DNA of 46,321 nt. Origin: a candidate division WOR-3 bacterium (GTDB lineage Bacteria; Hydrothermota; Tepidihabitantia; SM23-42). The position numbers and the translations under genes are program-made. The notes beneath the pieces are model-generated. The model had not been told where the DNA came from and ran no database searches. It was given only the letters and a program-made list of their open reading frames with translations. Numbering within the stretch: the stretch's first letter is position 1; each line of letters begins with the position of its first letter. The stretch covers positions 1 to 46,321 of the forward strand of contig DRIG01000061.1 of the NCBI GenBank assembly GCA_011052815.1. Reading direction: 5' to 3'. This document shows, piece after piece, positions 9,306-18,065 of the stretch.

Positions 9306-9767
9306 CTAAAAATAGAGCCTGGCGCCCAGGCCTCCTTCAAAATCAAATTCTGTTCCTGGAATGATGTCGACAACCGGATACAATTCAAGAAAGAAACCGA
9401 AGCGGGAGACCAGGTATTCTACCCCACCGCCGAGACGCAAGCCGATTTTAAAATCCGTTTCATTGTCGTCTGTATCATAGATCTTCAATCTGCCGCCTAT
9501 CCCCAGGTAGGGTACGACGTAATCTAAAGACCTCCCTTCTTCGTCTTTGATGACTCCGGGAAACAAATATTGATAGTCAGCCGTGGCGTGCATTCCAACG
9601 GTATGCCAGAAAGACCAGCCGGCGTTTACCTCTATCGCGGATTTATCGAAAAGCAGATATTTACCGGAAAACCCTGTGGGGCTGCCGATGATGATTCCCA
9701 AGCCATAACGTTCAGCAAAAAACAACGAAGGAAGGAATAGAAATAACAGTATTACTGTTTTTTTCAT
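9306..9767 (-). CDS. Small secreted beta-barrel-like protein, unknown function
   Basis: A 153-residue protein with an N-terminal signal peptide (MKKTVILLFLFLPSLFFAE). The rest is rich in alternating Gly/aromatic strands (GLGIIIGSPTGFSGKYLLF, YLGIGGRLKIY, GGGVEYLVSRFGFFLELYP) and ends in an aromatic residue (GARLYF), as in 8-stranded outer-membrane barrels. I do not recognise a named family. It starts 3 bp after dnaN ends, so it is probably cotranscribed from dnaA-dnaN, and it is followed at once by the rRNA promoters. An outer-membrane location is inferred. Confidence 0.7.
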   Translation of the reverse strand: MKKTVILLFLFLPSLFFAERYGLGIIIGSPTGFSGKYLLFDKSAIEVNAGWSFWHTVGMHATADYQYLFPGVIKDEEGRSLDYVVPYLGIGGRLKIYDTDDNETDFKIGLRLGGGVEYLVSRFGFFLELYPVVDIIPGTEFDFEGGLGARLYF

Positions 9768-9770
9768 AAA

Positions 9771-10865
9771 TCACTCCCAGTTATCTATCCGTAGCGGCAT
9801 AAGTAGATACATAAGATTTTCTTCGGCTTTCGGTTTGATGATCGCCGCGGTCGTCTGTGACGTTAATTCAAAGATTACATCACCGACGGCGATGTGACGC
9901 AGAATCTCAAGAACGAAGTTCGCGTTGAACCACACCCCCAGTTTTTCTCCTTCGTAAACACAGGGGACCTCTTCCCGTGCTTCTCCGATATCCGGAGATG
10001 AGGCGGAAAGAAGAATCCCTTTTTCATGAAAATCAAATTTTACATTCTTAATGTGCGGACTTGCAACAAGAGAAACCCGTTTCAGGGCACCGTCGAGAAT
10101 ATCTTTTTCGATTGTGCACTTACCGGTAAACTCTTTCGGAATAACACCTTCATAATTCGGATACGGTCCTTCAATGAGCCTTGCGATGACCGTCGTATCC
10201 AGAAACTTTATTCCCATCATACGTTCTTCTGTATATATCTCTATCTTTTCTTCCGGTTTACTGTAATCGATTAAATCAAAGACCTTTGTCGCGATTATCA
10301 AATCTCCGGGTGTTCCTTTCTTTTCTTTTCTGCTCATAGCAAGACGTGCTCCGTCGGTTGTGACAATACGAAATTCATTCTTCTTTAACTGAAGAAGCAT
10401 GCCGTTCATCGGTCTTCGACTCATATCACGTGCAACCATAAATACAGTCGAATTAACCATCTCTTCGATTTCACCAATGTTCAATTCAAACCATTTGTTT
10501 TCCGGAAATTTCGGTACCTCGGGAAATTCTTGATAATCGAGTGAGGGAATATTGAAGTTCGCATTTCCCGCGGATATCTTTAACTTCAATTCTTTTAATT
10601 TAAAACTGATGTCATCGGTATTCGCCTCCCGGGTTATCTCAAGAATTTTCTTTCCGGGAATCAGAACTTTACCTTCTTCTTTGATTTCAGCCGGAATTAT
10701 CTTTTTGACGAAAATATCAAGGTCGGTCGCCTGTATCAAAAGTCTGTTATCTTTGGCTTCGATTATAATATTCTGCAGAATCGTATAGGTGCTCTTCGGT
10801 GGAATTATCTTTATGACATTTGCCAAAGTCTTTGCAAAAAGTTTTCTATCAATTTTAAATTCCAT
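9771..10865 (-). CDS. dnaN: DNA polymerase III beta sliding clamp
   Basis: A 364-residue protein, close to the 366 of E. coli. It begins MEFKIDRKLFAKTLANVIKI and ends with the typical clamp tail YLLMPLRID. Three clamp domains are evident, with the usual ATDLDIFVKK, DGARLAMSR and PYPNYEGVIP segments. It forms the ring that tethers DNA polymerase III to the template. It has a clear Shine-Dalgarno (GAGGAGGT) and lies 189 bp downstream of dnaA on the same strand, the classic dnaA-dnaN order at bacterial origins. Confidence 0.97.
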   Translation of the reverse strand: MEFKIDRKLFAKTLANVIKIIPPKSTYTILQNIIIEAKDNRLLIQATDLDIFVKKIIPAEIKEEGKVLIPGKKILEITREANTDDISFKLKELKLKISAGNANFNIPSLDYQEFPEVPKFPENKWFELNIGEIEEMVNSTVFMVARDMSRRPMNGMLLQLKKNEFRIVTTDGARLAMSRKEKKGTPGDLIIATKVFDLIDYSKPEEKIEIYTEERMMGIKFLDTTVIARLIEGPYPNYEGVIPKEFTGKCTIEKDILDGALKRVSLVASPHIKNVKFDFHEKGILLSASSPDIGEAREEVPCVYEGEKLGVWFNANFVLEILRHIAVGDVIFELTSQTTAAIIKPKAEENLMYLLMPLRIDNWE

Positions 10866-10884
10866 AATACCTCCTCTTTATTAT

Positions 10885-10916
10885 AACATCAAAGATATAT
10901 AAAAACCTTTGATGTT
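10885..10916. promoter_or_regulatory. 10-bp perfect palindromic element upstream of dnaN
   Basis: AACATCAAAG (10885-10894) and CTTTGATGTT (10907-10916) form a perfect inverted repeat with a 12-nt AT-rich centre. On the minus strand the TATAAT at 10880-10885 overlaps its edge, with the dnaN start about 15 bp further on. It could be an operator overlapping a dnaN promoter or an RNA hairpin in the 5' leader. No T-run follows, so a terminator is less likely. Confidence 0.5.
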
Positions 10917-11054
10917 GTTGTATCGTGGATATGTTGAAACCCGCAAAAATCTTTTAAAATCAAATAAAAACCGAAACCATTAATGTTCTCTTTTATGTGG
11001 AAAGTTCTTGATAACTTGAAAAAATTTTTTATTGAGAAAGTTTTCAACATTTTA

Positions 11055-12371
11055 TCAACCGGTTATCTTACTGGTTATCCTCTCTAAGCGCTGGAAGTAT
11101 TCAATATTACTCTTTTTTAACTTTTCGATCTTCTCTATCGCATGGATAACCGTTGAGTGGTCTTTCCCGCCGAAAAATTCTCCGATTTCTGTTAGAGAAA
11201 GATTGAGCAGGGTCCGTATCAGGTACATTGATGTCTGTCTGGCGAGCGCCAGTTTCTGGGTGCGTTTTTTGCTCTTTAATTCTGCCTCAGAGAATCCGAA
11301 TTCATCGATAACCGTTTTTAAAATCATCTGCTTTGATATTTTACAGCGTGAACCGAGCAGGTCTTTCAGCACTTCTTCAGCAAGTTGCTCAGTAACCTCC
11401 TGGCCGGATAAGGAAGATAGTGCCAGAAGGCGGATAAGACAGCCCTCCAGTTCTCTGATATTGGACTTCACTCGAGAAGCGATATAATAAGCGACGTTCG
11501 GCGGCAGTTTTATGTTGTCGGTTTCTGCCTTCTTTTGTAAAATGGCGATTCTGGTTTCCAGGTCAGGCGGCTGGAGATCGACGACCAGTCCTCCCTGGAA
11601 ACGAGAGGTCAGACGTTCTTCAAGGGTTAAAATTTCTTTCGGTGGTCGATCCGAGGTGATGACGACCTGTTTGCCCTGGGAATACAGATAATTGAAGGTG
11701 TGAAAGATCTCTTCTTGTAAACGTTCTTTTCCATAGAGAAACTGAATGTCGTCTATCAGGAGAACATCCTTGGTGCGGTATTTCCTTTTGTATTCCATTT
11801 GCTGATTCCTCTGTATCGCTTCAATCAATTCAGTCATTATGTTCTCCGCCTGGGTATAATAGACCTTCAGGTTCTTGTGTCGGTAGATGAAGTTGCCTAT
11901 CGCCTGCATCAAGTGGGTCTTTCCCAGGCCAACACCGCCGTAGAGAAAGAGAGGATTATACGCTTCTCCCGGCGCCTCGGCGACAGCCAGTGCCGCGGCA
12001 TGAGCAAATTCGTTGTTCTTTCCCACCACAAAACTTTCGAAGGAGAAACGTTCTTGAAGCCGGGTTCCATTGTGGGAAAGAATGATTCTTTTCTTCTTTA
12101 TTCTCGGTCGATCTCCCTGTTGTTTCAACGCCTTGAAAGCAAGCCTCAGTTTATTACCGTTAAGCTGTTGCACCGCTTCCTCGAGGATGTTGTAATAATG
12201 TTCTTGGATCCAATCGATAAAGAAGCCGTTGGGAAACTCAACAAGCAAAACATCGTCTTTCAACTCTACACCCTGGCTGCTGCGGAACCAGGTGTTGAAA
12301 GACTGATTGTTTATTCTTTCTTTTATATAACTTAAGATATTTTCCCAGGTTTTTTTGGCTTTTTCATTCAT
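11055..12371 (-). CDS. dnaA: Chromosomal replication initiator protein DnaA
   Basis: A 438-residue protein with the four DnaA domains: an N-terminal helicase-loading domain (1-75), a short basic linker (about 85-100), an AAA+ ATPase domain with Walker A GGVGLGKT (145-152) and Walker B VLLIDDIQFL, and the C-terminal DNA-binding domain with the signature GGKDHSTVIHAI. It binds DnaA boxes and opens the origin. Three boxes lie immediately upstream (12379-12409), so autoregulation and origin function are both likely. The start at 12371 has no obvious Shine-Dalgarno. Confidence 0.98.
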   Translation of the reverse strand: MNEKAKKTWENILSYIKERINNQSFNTWFRSSQGVELKDDVLLVEFPNGFFIDWIQEHYYNILEEAVQQLNGNKLRLAFKALKQQGDRPRIKKKRIILSHNGTRLQERFSFESFVVGKNNEFAHAAALAVAEAPGEAYNPLFLYGGVGLGKTHLMQAIGNFIYRHKNLKVYYTQAENIMTELIEAIQRNQQMEYKRKYRTKDVLLIDDIQFLYGKERLQEEIFHTFNYLYSQGKQVVITSDRPPKEILTLEERLTSRFQGGLVVDLQPPDLETRIAILQKKAETDNIKLPPNVAYYIASRVKSNIRELEGCLIRLLALSSLSGQEVTEQLAEEVLKDLLGSRCKISKQMILKTVIDEFGFSEAELKSKKRTQKLALARQTSMYLIRTLLNLSLTEIGEFFGGKDHSTVIHAIEKIEKLKKSNIEYFQRLERITSKITG

Positions 12372-12378
12372 AATTTAT

Positions 12379-12409
12379 TTTTCCACACTAATCCACAATG
12401 TTATCCACA
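12379..12409. other. oriC: DnaA-box cluster, probable oriC core
   Basis: Three nonamers in the same orientation: TTTTCCACA (12379-12387), TAATCCACA (12389-12397) and the perfect consensus TTATCCACA (12401-12409), separated by 1 and 3 bp. They lie in the dnaA upstream region. AT-rich DNA extends to about 12627 and could serve as unwinding element. Genes on the left run minus and on the right run plus, so transcription diverges from here. Confidence 0.8.
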
Positions 12410-12592
12410 CCCCAAAAGGACAAAACTCTCGATTTTTAAAAACATTTTTTCGACACCCAATTTTTTTGTGAAAACAGAAACTAAACAGGTTCTAAGTTTA
12501 ATCAAAAAAACTAAAAAGTCAAGCAAAAATTAAAAATCAACCAGATTTTTTTGGCACAAAAATTGCAATACCTTAAAACGGATTATAAGATA
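12410..12592. other. AT-rich segment beside the DnaA boxes, candidate unwinding region
   Basis: About 180 bp without a gene, with many A/T runs (TTTTTAAAAACATTTTTT near 12435, several A7 runs). It also carries the dnaA promoter at 12495-12522. Confidence 0.5.
12495..12522 (-). promoter_or_regulatory. Probable dnaA promoter
   Basis: TTGACT (12517-12522), a 16-bp spacer and TAAACT (12495-12500) on the minus strand. The resulting leader of about 115 nt would contain the three DnaA boxes. Confidence 0.55.
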
Positions 12593-12621
12593 TTGACTTT
12601 ATCTTATTCTTTTATTATAAT
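12593..12621 (+). promoter_or_regulatory. Promoter giving a leaderless transcript for the gene at 12628
   Basis: TTGACT (12593-12598), a 17-bp spacer and TATAAT (12616-12621). The ATG begins 6 bases after the -10 box, i.e. at the expected +1. No Shine-Dalgarno is possible. Confidence 0.75.
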
Positions 12622-12627
12622 TTTACC

Positions 12628-13329
12628 ATGATAGTACTATTTTTTCTGAGTACGCTGGTTTTTCAAAAAGGAGATACTCTTTTCTTTGGAGAAAAAGACA
12701 GTGTTTTTGATAAACTTGTTCTTTTTAAGACGGAAACAGAAGAAGATTCACTCCCTGTGGTTCTGGTGAAAAAAGCCAAGGTCTCTGACGATCACAGCAT
12801 CTTTCTTCTTTTCGAAGAAAGGTACGATCAGAAAAACGATAAACTTGACTCGAAGATAACTTTTTATACCGCGGAAAAAAAGGTGCTCTGGTGCGAAGCC
12901 AGGAAAAATAAACGAAAAATTTCTTATGACCTTTCAAATATCCACGACAGCCTTTTCATCATTATTGAGACGGACATCAACGGCAGAACCCCTGAGTTAT
13001 ATATTATAAAAGACGGCAGAAAAGAGACTATTATAAAGAAAGGAACCTGGATGAGGATAGTAAACTATGCCCTTTCCGACAACAATCGGTTTCTGCTTCT
13101 TCATACCCTCAGGCAGATAAGAAAGAAGGCGTGGGACCATATTTGTTTTATCGACTTAAAGACACGGGAAACCTGGGAATACCTTTTCCCAATATGTCTT
13201 TCCTGTAAACGGACAAAAATTTTTTTAAATATCGACAACGACGGGCGATCCGAGATTGTATATAAAGGAGAACACCGAATTTTTTCAAGAGAAGGACAAA
13301 TGGTAGACCTTTTTATAAAACCGGAGTAA
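12628..13329 (+). CDS. Hypothetical protein next to the origin
   Basis: A 233-residue protein of unknown family. The first 12 residues are hydrophobic (MIVLFFLSTLVF), perhaps a short signal peptide. The remainder is strand-rich, with repeated pieces like IFLLFEERYD, LFIIIETDINGR, FLLLHTLRQ and NIDNDGRSEIVYKGEHRIF, recalling beta-propeller or FG-GAP-like blades, but no family is certain. It is the first rightward gene after the DnaA boxes. The start is fixed by the promoter, which places +1 at the ATG. Confidence 0.65.
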   Translation: MIVLFFLSTLVFQKGDTLFFGEKDSVFDKLVLFKTETEEDSLPVVLVKKAKVSDDHSIFLLFEERYDQKNDKLDSKITFYTAEKKVLWCEARKNKRKISYDLSNIHDSLFIIIETDINGRTPELYIIKDGRKETIIKKGTWMRIVNYALSDNNRFLLLHTLRQIRKKAWDHICFIDLKTRETWEYLFPICLSCKRTKIFLNIDNDGRSEIVYKGEHRIFSREGQMVDLFIKPE

Positions 13330-13365
13330 AACAGACCGCATCAGGGTCGCAGCCGCAGGTGTTCG

Positions 13366-13393
13366 TTGACTTTTTCTCAAATGATGATATAAT
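13366..13393 (+). promoter_or_regulatory. Promoter of the rlpA-ispE operon, leaderless start
   Basis: TTGACT (13366-13371), a 16-bp spacer and TATAAT (13388-13393). The ATG at 13400 lies 6 bases after the -10 box. Confidence 0.78.
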
Positions 13394-13399
13394 ACAGTG

Positions 13400-13774
13400 A
13401 TGATATTACTCCTTCTGATCTTTCTTCTCTTTAACTGGGGATGTGGTCCTTGCTGCTGCGTCGGCGGCGTGCAGACGACCGGCTATGTCCAGTACGGCCT
13501 GGCATCTTATTATGGTGATGAGTTCCACGGCAGAAAGACGGCATCGGGTGAGACCTTTAATAAATGGGCATATACCTGCGCCCACAAAAAACTGCCTTTC
13601 GGTACCAGGGTGAAGGTTACGAACCTGAAGAATAAAAAGACCGTAATCGTGAGGGTCAATGACCGGGGTCCTTTTGTAAAAGGAAGAATAATCGACCTCT
13701 CTTACGCTGCCGCCAAGAAGATAGATTTGGTAAAATACGGCGTTGTTAAAGTAAAGATCGAGGTGGTGAAATGA
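13400..13774 (+). CDS. rlpA: RlpA-like lipoprotein (double-psi beta-barrel)
   Basis: A 124-residue protein. An N-terminal hydrophobic stretch ends in WGC, a probable lipobox, giving a lipid-anchored protein. The rest is the RlpA double-psi beta-barrel: [19 protein letters not shown], then [14 protein letters not shown] and [20 protein letters not shown], with the catalytic-type Asp in NDRGP. RlpA proteins cut glycan strands lacking stem peptides at the septum or bind there. The SPOR domain is absent. I chose ATG 13400 over GTG 13397 because the promoter's +1 falls on it. The last 4 bases overlap ispE (ATGA). Confidence 0.88.
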   Translation: MILLLLIFLLFNWGCGPCCCVGGVQTTGYVQYGLASYYGDEFHGRKTASGETFNKWAYTCAHKKLPFGTRVKVTNLKNKKTVIVRVNDRGPFVKGRIIDLSYAAAKKIDLVKYGVVKVKIEVVK

Positions 13775-14616
13775 TTTCACTGAAAGCCTGGGCAAAGGTT
13801 AACATCGGATTAAAAATTCTGGGAAAACGGGAGGATGGTTTTCATAATATTGAAACAACGATGACGACCATAAACTTAGCGGATATTATTCAATTTGAAA
13901 AAACTGAAGCAGGGATCTCGCTCGACGCTCCATCCCTGGATCTTCCCGTGGCGGAAAATCTATGCTATCGGGCGGCAAAGCTGTTTTTCAAGCGATTTGA
14001 AATAAAGCAGGGCGTTCACATGAAGTTGATAAAAAACATTCCTGTCGGCGGCGGCTTGGGAGGCGGTTCTTCAGACGCAGCGTGTGTGCTTAAAGGGCTG
14101 GCTCAACTTTTTGGCTTGTCTGCGTCGTATGAGGAGTTGTTTGTCCTGAGCAAAGAGCTTGGTTCAGATGTTCCGTTCTTTCTTAAAGGAGGGGCTGCGT
14201 ATGTGCGCGGCAGGGGTGATGAATTGAAATATTTCAAGCTTCCGAGAATGTCGCTGGTTATCTATTATCCCGGTTATCCGATCTCTACGAAATGGGCGTA
14301 TGAAGAGTATGATAGAATGGCATTGACACCACAGCCGGAAATGAATAGAATTATTGAAGAGCCTGAACAGAAGAAAAAAAAGAAGAGGATAGATTTTAAA
14401 ATACAGAATGATTTTGAAAAGGTTGTTTTTAATAAACATCCGGATTTGCTGGATATAAAAGCTCAACTCCTTGCCGCCGGAGCCTTTCTGATCTCTCTGT
14501 CAGGAAGCGGTTCTTGTCTTTTTACGGTTGTGGACGAGGGTATAAGAAAAAAAGTGATTAAATTTCTGGATGGAATCGGTGCCAAGTACTTTGAAGTTAA
14601 AACAATAGATTTTTGA
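13771..14616 (+). CDS. ispE: 4-diphosphocytidyl-2-C-methyl-D-erythritol kinase
   Basis: A 281-residue GHMP kinase. It starts with the substrate-binding [20 protein letters not shown] and carries the GHMP ATP loop [14 protein letters not shown] (91-104), plus the C-terminal LSGSGSCLF motif. It phosphorylates CDP-methylerythritol in the non-mevalonate isoprenoid pathway. The start overlaps the end of rlpA. A tRNA-Gln gene begins one base after its stop, and prs-rplY-pth-ychF follow, a gene order seen in many bacteria. Confidence 0.95.
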   Translation: MISLKAWAKVNIGLKILGKREDGFHNIETTMTTINLADIIQFEKTEAGISLDAPSLDLPVAENLCYRAAKLFFKRFEIKQGVHMKLIKNIPVGGGLGGGSSDAACVLKGLAQLFGLSASYEELFVLSKELGSDVPFFLKGGAAYVRGRGDELKYFKLPRMSLVIYYPGYPISTKWAYEEYDRMALTPQPEMNRIIEEPEQKKKKKRIDFKIQNDFEKVVFNKHPDLLDIKAQLLAAGAFLISLSGSGSCLFTVVDEGIRKKVIKFLDGIGAKYFEVKTIDF

Positions 14617-14617
14617 T

Positions 14618-14691
14618 TGGGGCGTCGTCTAAAGGTAGGACACAGGCTTTTGGAGCCTGCCGTGGGGGTTCGATTCCTCCCGCCCCAGCCA
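14618..14691 (+). tRNA. tRNA-Gln (anticodon TTG)
   Basis: A 74-nt cloverleaf. Acceptor TGGGGCG pairs with CGCCCCA, followed by G73 and an encoded CCA (14689-14691). The anticodon stem CAGGC/GCCTG encloses the loop TTTTGGA, with anticodon TTG. The T arm has GGGGGTTCGATTCCTCC. It sits one base after the ispE stop and inside the operon, so it must be processed from the messenger. Confidence 0.97.
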
Positions 14692-14731
14692 GTGTGCGGA
14701 AAAGAAAGACGATCTGCCCAAAGGGGGCTTA

Positions 14732-15682
14732 ATGAGAGAGATAAAACTGTTTGCGGGAAGCGCGAGCCAGGAATTGACTGATGATATTTCAAGGCAGATA
14801 GATGTTCCTGTGAGTAAATCCACGGTTCGGCGCTTTGCCGACGGTGAGCTGAAAATCAAAATAGAGGAAAACATTAGAGGCAGGGATGTCTTCGTTGTTC
14901 AGTCAACCTATGCTCCTGCTGATAATCTTCTGGAATTATTGTTGTTTCTTGACGCCGCAAAGAGGGCTTCAGCGGACAGAATTACAGCGGTCATTCCCTA
15001 TTTCGGCTATGCAAGACAGGACCGGAAGGACGAACCAAGGGTGCCGATATCTGCAAAGGTGATTGCGAATCTTCTGACAGTCAGCGGAGCCGATCGAATT
15101 CTGACCATGGACCTGCACGCCGAGCAGATACAGGGCTTTTTTGATATTCCGGTGGACCATTTATATGCGGCGCCGGTCTTTATAGAGTATTATCAAAAAT
15201 TTGATTTGAAAAATTTTGTTATTGTTTCTCCTGATGCCGGGCGGGTGAACCGGGTTCGGGCTTTTGCCCGTCGTCTGAGTAAAGACCTGCCAATCGCCAT
15301 CGTTGATAAACGACGTATCGGGCCGAATCAGTCTCTGGTTGCGAACGTAATCGGAGACGTCAAGGGCAAAACAGCGATAATCTATGATGATATGATTGAT
15401 ACCGGTGGAACCATGGTCGATGGAGCGAAGGCGATTCTGGACAAAGGAGCAAAAGAGATATTTGCATGTGTGGTTCATCCTCTGCTTTCGAGGAACGCCA
15501 CGGAGCGGGTGCAAAAATCCTGCATAAAGGAGTTGATCGTAACAGACACGATTCCTCTTTCTTCCTCAAAAAGAGGAGAGAAGATAAAAGTTTTGTCTGT
15601 CGCAGGACTCCTGGGAGAAGCAATTAAACGAATTCATCAAGCTGAATCCATAAGCTCTTTATTCAAGGAGGTTGAAGAATGA
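14732..15682 (+). CDS. prs: Ribose-phosphate pyrophosphokinase
   Basis: A 316-residue enzyme, standard length. It contains the N-terminal KLFAGSASQEL and FADGELKIKIEENIRG motifs, the ATP-binding PYFGYARQDRK (about 89-99), the Mg2+/ribose-phosphate motif DLHAEQIQGFFDIPVDHLYA and the PRPP loop IIYDDMIDTGGTM (216-228). It makes PRPP from ribose-5-phosphate and ATP for nucleotide, His and Trp synthesis. A GGGGG ribosome site precedes the ATG. The stop overlaps rplY by 4 bp. Confidence 0.97.
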   Translation: MREIKLFAGSASQELTDDISRQIDVPVSKSTVRRFADGELKIKIEENIRGRDVFVVQSTYAPADNLLELLLFLDAAKRASADRITAVIPYFGYARQDRKDEPRVPISAKVIANLLTVSGADRILTMDLHAEQIQGFFDIPVDHLYAAPVFIEYYQKFDLKNFVIVSPDAGRVNRVRAFARRLSKDLPIAIVDKRRIGPNQSLVANVIGDVKGKTAIIYDDMIDTGGTMVDGAKAILDKGAKEIFACVVHPLLSRNATERVQKSCIKELIVTDTIPLSSSKRGEKIKVLSVAGLLGEAIKRIHQAESISSLFKEVEE

Positions 15683-16365
15683 TAGTTAATTTACAGGCAA
15701 CACCTTATACGGCAGAGAAAAAAGGTGATGTCAAAAGAATGAGAAAAGACGGAAAACTTCCGGCTGTTCTTTACGGACACAAAGAAAAGACTCAGACAAT
15801 CTACATTGAAAAGAACGAGTTTAAAAAAGTCCTTGATGCCTTACGAAAAGAGGCTGTGACCGTTAATCTGTCGATAAAGGACAAAGAATATCTTTGCGTC
15901 ATCAAGGCGATTCAACACAATCCCATCACAGACGAGCTGCTCCATATTGATTTTCAACACATCCACAAGAGCGAGAAGATAAAGGCATTGATTCCTATTC
16001 ACATTATCGGCGAGGCTCCCGGTGTAAAACAGGGAGGGATTCTGGATCAACACCTTCATGAGGTTGTCGTCAAATGTCTTCCTGCAGACATGCCTTCGCA
16101 TATTGACGTCGATGTCTCCAATCTGGAACTCGGTCAGACAATCCATCTTTCTGACGTAGAATTACCCAGGGTTGAATATGAATTGTCGTCGGAAACTCCG
16201 ATTGTCTCCATCCTTGTACCGCGTGCCGTTGCAGCAGAGGCGAAACCAGCGGCTGAAAAAGAAGAGGTGGCAGAAGAGAAAAAAGAAGGAGAAGAGGTAA
16301 AAGAAGAAGCAAAAGAAGCGGAAAAAACTGAAGAATCCGAGCAGAAAAAAGAGAAGAAAGAATAA
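15679..16365 (+). CDS. rplY: 50S ribosomal protein L25, long (TL5/CTC) form
   Basis: A 228-residue protein. Residues 1-95 are the 5S rRNA-binding L25 fold (RKDGKLPAVLYGHKEKTQTI, IQHNPITDELLHIDFQHI). Residues about 96-185 are the TL5/CTC C-terminal domain. From about 190 the tail is almost purely Glu/Lys/Ala and disordered. It binds 5S rRNA in the large subunit. It overlaps both prs and pth by a few bases, so translation is probably coupled. Confidence 0.95.
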   Translation: MIVNLQATPYTAEKKGDVKRMRKDGKLPAVLYGHKEKTQTIYIEKNEFKKVLDALRKEAVTVNLSIKDKEYLCVIKAIQHNPITDELLHIDFQHIHKSEKIKALIPIHIIGEAPGVKQGGILDQHLHEVVVKCLPADMPSHIDVDVSNLELGQTIHLSDVELPRVEYELSSETPIVSILVPRAVAAEAKPAAEKEEVAEEKKEGEEVKEEAKEAEKTEESEQKKEKKE

Positions 16366-16940
16366 TGATTCTCTTCGGGCTCGGCAATCCGGGGTTAAGG
16401 TACCGCTCGACCCGACACAATGCCGGCTATCTTTTTCTTGATCTTTTTGCAAAAGAGCACCGAAAGAGATTCCGCACCCTGCAGGGATACCGGCTTACAA
16501 AGGTTGTTGTCAACGGGCAGAAAGTAGAACTCATTAAACCCCTATGCTGGATGAATGATTCCGGTATTGCGGTCGCCGCAATTCTGGAGAAAAGAGACGA
16601 AGATTTTTTGGTTGTGGTGGACGACATCGCTCTTCCTCTCGGTAGAATCAGATTAAGAGCCAAGGGAAGCGACGGTGGGCACCTGGGTCTTCGCTCGATC
16701 ATCAATATCCTCGGTTATTCAGATTTTCCTCGCTTACGGATCGGCGTGGGTTATAACGATGAAACCTTCGACGTCGCCTCGTATGTACTCAGTCCTTTTT
16801 CCCGTTCTGAAAAGAAGTTGTTACGGGCGGTGATGAAACAGGGAATTAAGGGTCTCAAAATGATATTTACAGACGGCTTTCTTAAAGCTCAGAACTATAT
16901 AAATTCTGTGGATCTGACAGAAAAAGGGTCCTTGGAATGA
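16365..16940 (+). CDS. pth: Peptidyl-tRNA hydrolase
   Basis: A 191-residue enzyme. The active-site segment FGLGNPGLRYRSTRHNAGY includes N8 and the catalytic H18. The motif KPLCWMNDSG and the acid in VVDDIALPLGRIRLR, followed by GSDGGHLGLRSI, complete the site. It frees tRNA from prematurely released peptidyl-tRNAs. Its ATG shares a base with the rplY stop codon (TAATG). Confidence 0.96.
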   Translation: MILFGLGNPGLRYRSTRHNAGYLFLDLFAKEHRKRFRTLQGYRLTKVVVNGQKVELIKPLCWMNDSGIAVAAILEKRDEDFLVVVDDIALPLGRIRLRAKGSDGGHLGLRSIINILGYSDFPRLRIGVGYNDETFDVASYVLSPFSRSEKKLLRAVMKQGIKGLKMIFTDGFLKAQNYINSVDLTEKGSLE

Positions 16941-16995
16941 ATCCGCCGTCAAAGGAAAATTTCTGTACAGGAAGACAAACATTAAGGGTGATTTA

Positions 16996-18000
16996 ATGAA
17001 GATCGGGATTGTCGGACTGCCCAACGTCGGAAAATCAAGCCTTTTTAATCTTCTCACCCATGCGAACGCCCAGGTCGCCAAATTCCCCTTTACCACCATC
17101 GATAGAAATCTGGGAGTTGTTTCTCTCCCGGACAGAAGACTGGAAAAGATCGTTGAAATCACAAAGTCGCCGAAGATAACTTATGGACACCTGGATTTTA
17201 TCGACATAGCAGGCTTGATAAAAGGCGCTGCCCGGGGAGAAGGACTGGGTAATAAATTCCTTTCTCATATCCGTGATGTGGATTTAATCCTGCATGTTTT
17301 GCGTTGCTTCGGTGATGCGGATATTCCACATACTGATCAGAAAATTCTGCCTCACAGAGATTATGAAATCGTGCGGACAGAACTTTTCTTGTCCGACCTG
17401 GCGATAACCGAACGCAGACTCGATAAGATAAAGAAAAAAGCCGAGTGTAGAGAAGAAGCAATTCTTTTGAAGCGGATAAAAGAAGCCCTTGAAAAAGGAG
17501 AAGTTCCTGATGAGGAAATAAAGGATTTACCCCTTCTTACGACAAAAAGAGAGATCGTTGTTTTAAACCTGGACGAAGACGGTAAGTTCAAAGACGGTCT
17601 GGAGGGATATCGATTGTCAGTGAAACTGGAGCAGGACATCCAGGAGTTTTCCGAAGAAGAAAGGCGTGCTTTAAGAAAAGATGCAGGTGTTGAGCCGGCA
17701 GGGCTGGCTGGATTGCTGGATTTGTGTTTGAAAAAACTCTCCGTCATCATTTTTTACACAATCAAAGGAGATGAAGCGCGCGCCTGGCCCGTAGTCGAGG
17801 GGACAAGTGTCCTTGATGCCGCCGGCTTGATCCATACCGATATGAAGCAGGGTTTTATCAAGGCAGAGGTTCTGGATTATGATACTTTTATCGAAACAAA
17901 GGGTTTTACATCCGCACAGCAGCAGGGTAAGACGAAGATCCAGGGCAGGGATTACATAGTAAAAGATGGCGATATCATTTTGATAAAATTCAGAAAATAG
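16996..18000 (+). CDS. ychF: OBG-family ATPase/GTPase YchF
   Basis: A 334-residue protein, slightly shorter than the usual 363. P-loop GLPNVGKS is at 7-14, the switch region is KFPFTTIDRNLGVV, and G3 is DIAGLIKGAARGEGLGNKFL. The G4 motif is NLDED rather than NKxD, in keeping with the altered base preference of YchF, which hydrolyses ATP. A coiled-coil insert (about 135-175) and a C-terminal TGS-type domain ending in VKDGDIILIKFRK follow. It associates with ribosomes and is linked to stress responses. It ends the ispE-pth operon, 55 bp after pth. Confidence 0.95.
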   Translation: MKIGIVGLPNVGKSSLFNLLTHANAQVAKFPFTTIDRNLGVVSLPDRRLEKIVEITKSPKITYGHLDFIDIAGLIKGAARGEGLGNKFLSHIRDVDLILHVLRCFGDADIPHTDQKILPHRDYEIVRTELFLSDLAITERRLDKIKKKAECREEAILLKRIKEALEKGEVPDEEIKDLPLLTTKREIVVLNLDEDGKFKDGLEGYRLSVKLEQDIQEFSEEERRALRKDAGVEPAGLAGLLDLCLKKLSVIIFYTIKGDEARAWPVVEGTSVLDAAGLIHTDMKQGFIKAEVLDYDTFIETKGFTSAQQQGKTKIQGRDYIVKDGDIILIKFRK

Positions 18001-18013
18001 GCTCAATTTCGGC

Positions 18014-18041
18014 TTGACAAAAATTTTATTGTTGATATAAT
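18014..18041 (+). promoter_or_regulatory. Promoter of the small membrane-protein gene
   Basis: TTGACA (18014-18019), a 16-bp spacer and TATAAT (18036-18041). A Shine-Dalgarno AAAGGAGG follows before the ATG at 18066. Confidence 0.85.
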
Positions 18042-18065
18042 TTATATAGAAAAGGAGGATATCTT

